Part shown: positions 17,038 to 17,380 of the stretch, piece by piece | How the letters are laid out: the number at the start of each line of letters is the position of its first letter | Numbering within the stretch: position 1 is the first letter of the stretch | Assembly: GCA_041919675.1 (NCBI GenBank) | Contig: JAYRTJ010000069.1 | Coordinates: 1 to 17,380, forward strand | Direction of reading: 5' to 3' | From: SHVO01 sp041919675 | Lineage (GTDB): Bacteria; Pseudomonadota; Alphaproteobacteria; Rhodospirillales; Rhodospirillaceae | DNA: 17,380 nucleotides | Notes under the pieces: generated by a model | What the model saw: only the letters and a program-made list of their open reading frames with translations | Databases searched by the model: none | What the model was told of the DNA's origin: nothing | Position numbers and translations under genes: made by a program

Positions 17038-17068
17038 TAAATGTGACACTTCTATAAATGTGACACTT
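17036..17068. repeat. Two direct repeats of TATAAATGTGACACTT, period 17 bp
   Basis: Perfect 16-bp copies at 17036-17051 and 17053-17068, separated by one base. Each contains TGACAC, the same half-site found in the adjoining 9-bp inverted repeat, giving four TGACAC half-sites in about 80 bp. Two and a bit helical turns do not separate them evenly (17 bp), so binding would be on different faces unless the protein is flexible. Confidence 0.8.
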
Positions 17069-17338
17069 GGGGGCGAGGGCGGGGGTCAAATCGAAGCGGG
17101 CGGCGCCCGCAGGCGATCAAGACGGCGGCGGGGCGATGCTTTCCGCCGCGCGGGATGAGGTATTTTCGCGCGCCTCGGGCGGCGCGGACGCCGGCGCGCG
17201 GAGAATTAAGTATACTGTCCCCGAAACTACACACGCCACAGCTGCGCGCGCGGTCGGGTGGAGCCATGAGGATTTGTTGTTTGACATGCGCGCCCACGCA
17301 ATATGTATCGTTGGATCGCTGAGCCGCTTTCGCAGCGG
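17069..17338. other. Gene-poor GC-rich stretch
   Basis: No convincing gene is seen. An open plus-strand frame up to 17342 (from ATG near 17136) would give about 68 residues, but it has no clear ribosome site, is compositionally biased, and includes the translated dispersed motif IKYTVP. The stretch contains that motif at 17203-17225, a TTGACA at 17281-17286, and a small hairpin CCGCT-TTCGC-AGCGG at 17324-17338. It may be the decayed flank of an inserted element or the upstream region of a gene to the right. Confidence 0.4.
17203..17225 (-). repeat. Possible remnant of a GGGGACAGTATACTTAATT dispersed motif
   Basis: On the minus strand the bases read TTCGGGGACAGTATACTTAA followed by TTC. From memory this string recurs in many bacterial genomes, often near REP-associated transposase (Y1_Tnp) genes. 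One copy only is present and no transposase is in the window, so the link is tentative. Confidence 0.3.
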
Positions 17339-17352
17339 TTGATCGCGATCAA
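17339..17352. promoter_or_regulatory. Perfect FNR/FixK-type box TTGATCGCGATCAA
   Basis: A 14-bp perfect palindrome that matches the anaerobox TTGAT-N4-ATCAA at every defined position. In alphaproteobacteria this site binds FnrL or FixK under low oxygen. If used in class II position (centre about -41.5) for a plus-strand gene, transcription would start near 17387, just outside the window. An ATG at 17303 opens a frame through the site to the window edge, but it lacks a ribosome site. Confidence 0.7.
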
Positions 17353-17380
17353 TGTCTGTACGTGGTTCCGGCGCGAGGTT

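Noticed and set aside
17067..17342. Plus-strand open frame of up to 91 residues between the DUF3987 control region and the anaerobox
   Set aside because: It has only a TTG start or an internal ATG without a ribosome site, biased composition, and the translated dispersed motif IKYTVP inside. It looks like a chance frame in GC-rich DNA.
17303..17380. Open frame from ATG at 17303 to the window edge (MYRWIAEPLSQRL...)
   Set aside because: There is no Shine-Dalgarno site and it runs through a hairpin and a perfect FNR/FixK palindrome. It cannot be judged without sequence to the right.
15398..17380. CRISPR array or attachment-site duplication near tRNA-Val
   Set aside because: The only tandem repeats are two 16-bp copies with a one-base spacer and an 8-bp triplet, and no second copy of the tRNA 3' end was found.

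Overview
The window is GC-rich bacterial chromosome, almost certainly from an alphaproteobacterium. The evidence is gene content: an MlaA/MlaC pair, a class II DAHP synthase, an alphaproteobacterial-type glutathione reductase, a single-domain response regulator close to the 'FAT GUY' class, a copy of the GTCAT...GGAT palindromic repeat common in that class, and a perfect FNR/FixK box. A Rhizomicrobium/Micropepsaceae-like organism is my guess; the sequence does not prove it.

Left part (1-4149): the 3' end of mlaA and complete mlaC (outer-membrane lipid asymmetry) meet an old-yellow-enzyme oxidoreductase tail to tail. Upstream of the oxidoreductase, on the same strand, lies an uncharacterised 142-residue protein whose N-terminus resembles GIY-YIG/T5orf172 domains. 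A low-specificity threonine aldolase diverges from it across 43 bp and ends overlapping a small three-helix membrane protein. Middle (4321-11466, all minus strand): gor, a TauE/SafE-type permease, then a compact run aroA(class II)-nadE-glnS that is probably one transcript. A REP-like palindrome separates gor from the permease.

Right-middle (11640-15179): a stand-alone receiver protein diverges from gor and converges on glmS. glmU and glmS form a tight minus-strand pair that makes glucosamine-6-phosphate and UDP-GlcNAc for peptidoglycan and LPS. Their upstream region holds a 15-bp palindrome and several hairpins, followed on the plus strand by a complete tRNA-Val(CAC) gene with encoded CCA and a downstream hairpin.

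Right edge (15473-17380): this is the only accessory-looking part. A DUF3987/YfjI-like gene, a family typical of integrated elements, sits just past the tRNA. It is preceded by an AT-rich control region with nested inverted repeats and a 17-bp-period direct repeat. Beyond it is about 340 bp without a convincing gene, containing a known-looking dispersed motif (GGGGACAGTATACTTAATT) and, at the extreme edge, a perfect TTGAT-N4-ATCAA anaerobox that probably serves a gene outside the window.

Most of the window is ordinary housekeeping metabolism. The observations most worth a second look are the DUF3987 control region, the anaerobox, the non-coding structure between glmU and the tRNA, and the GIY-YIG-like hypothetical protein.
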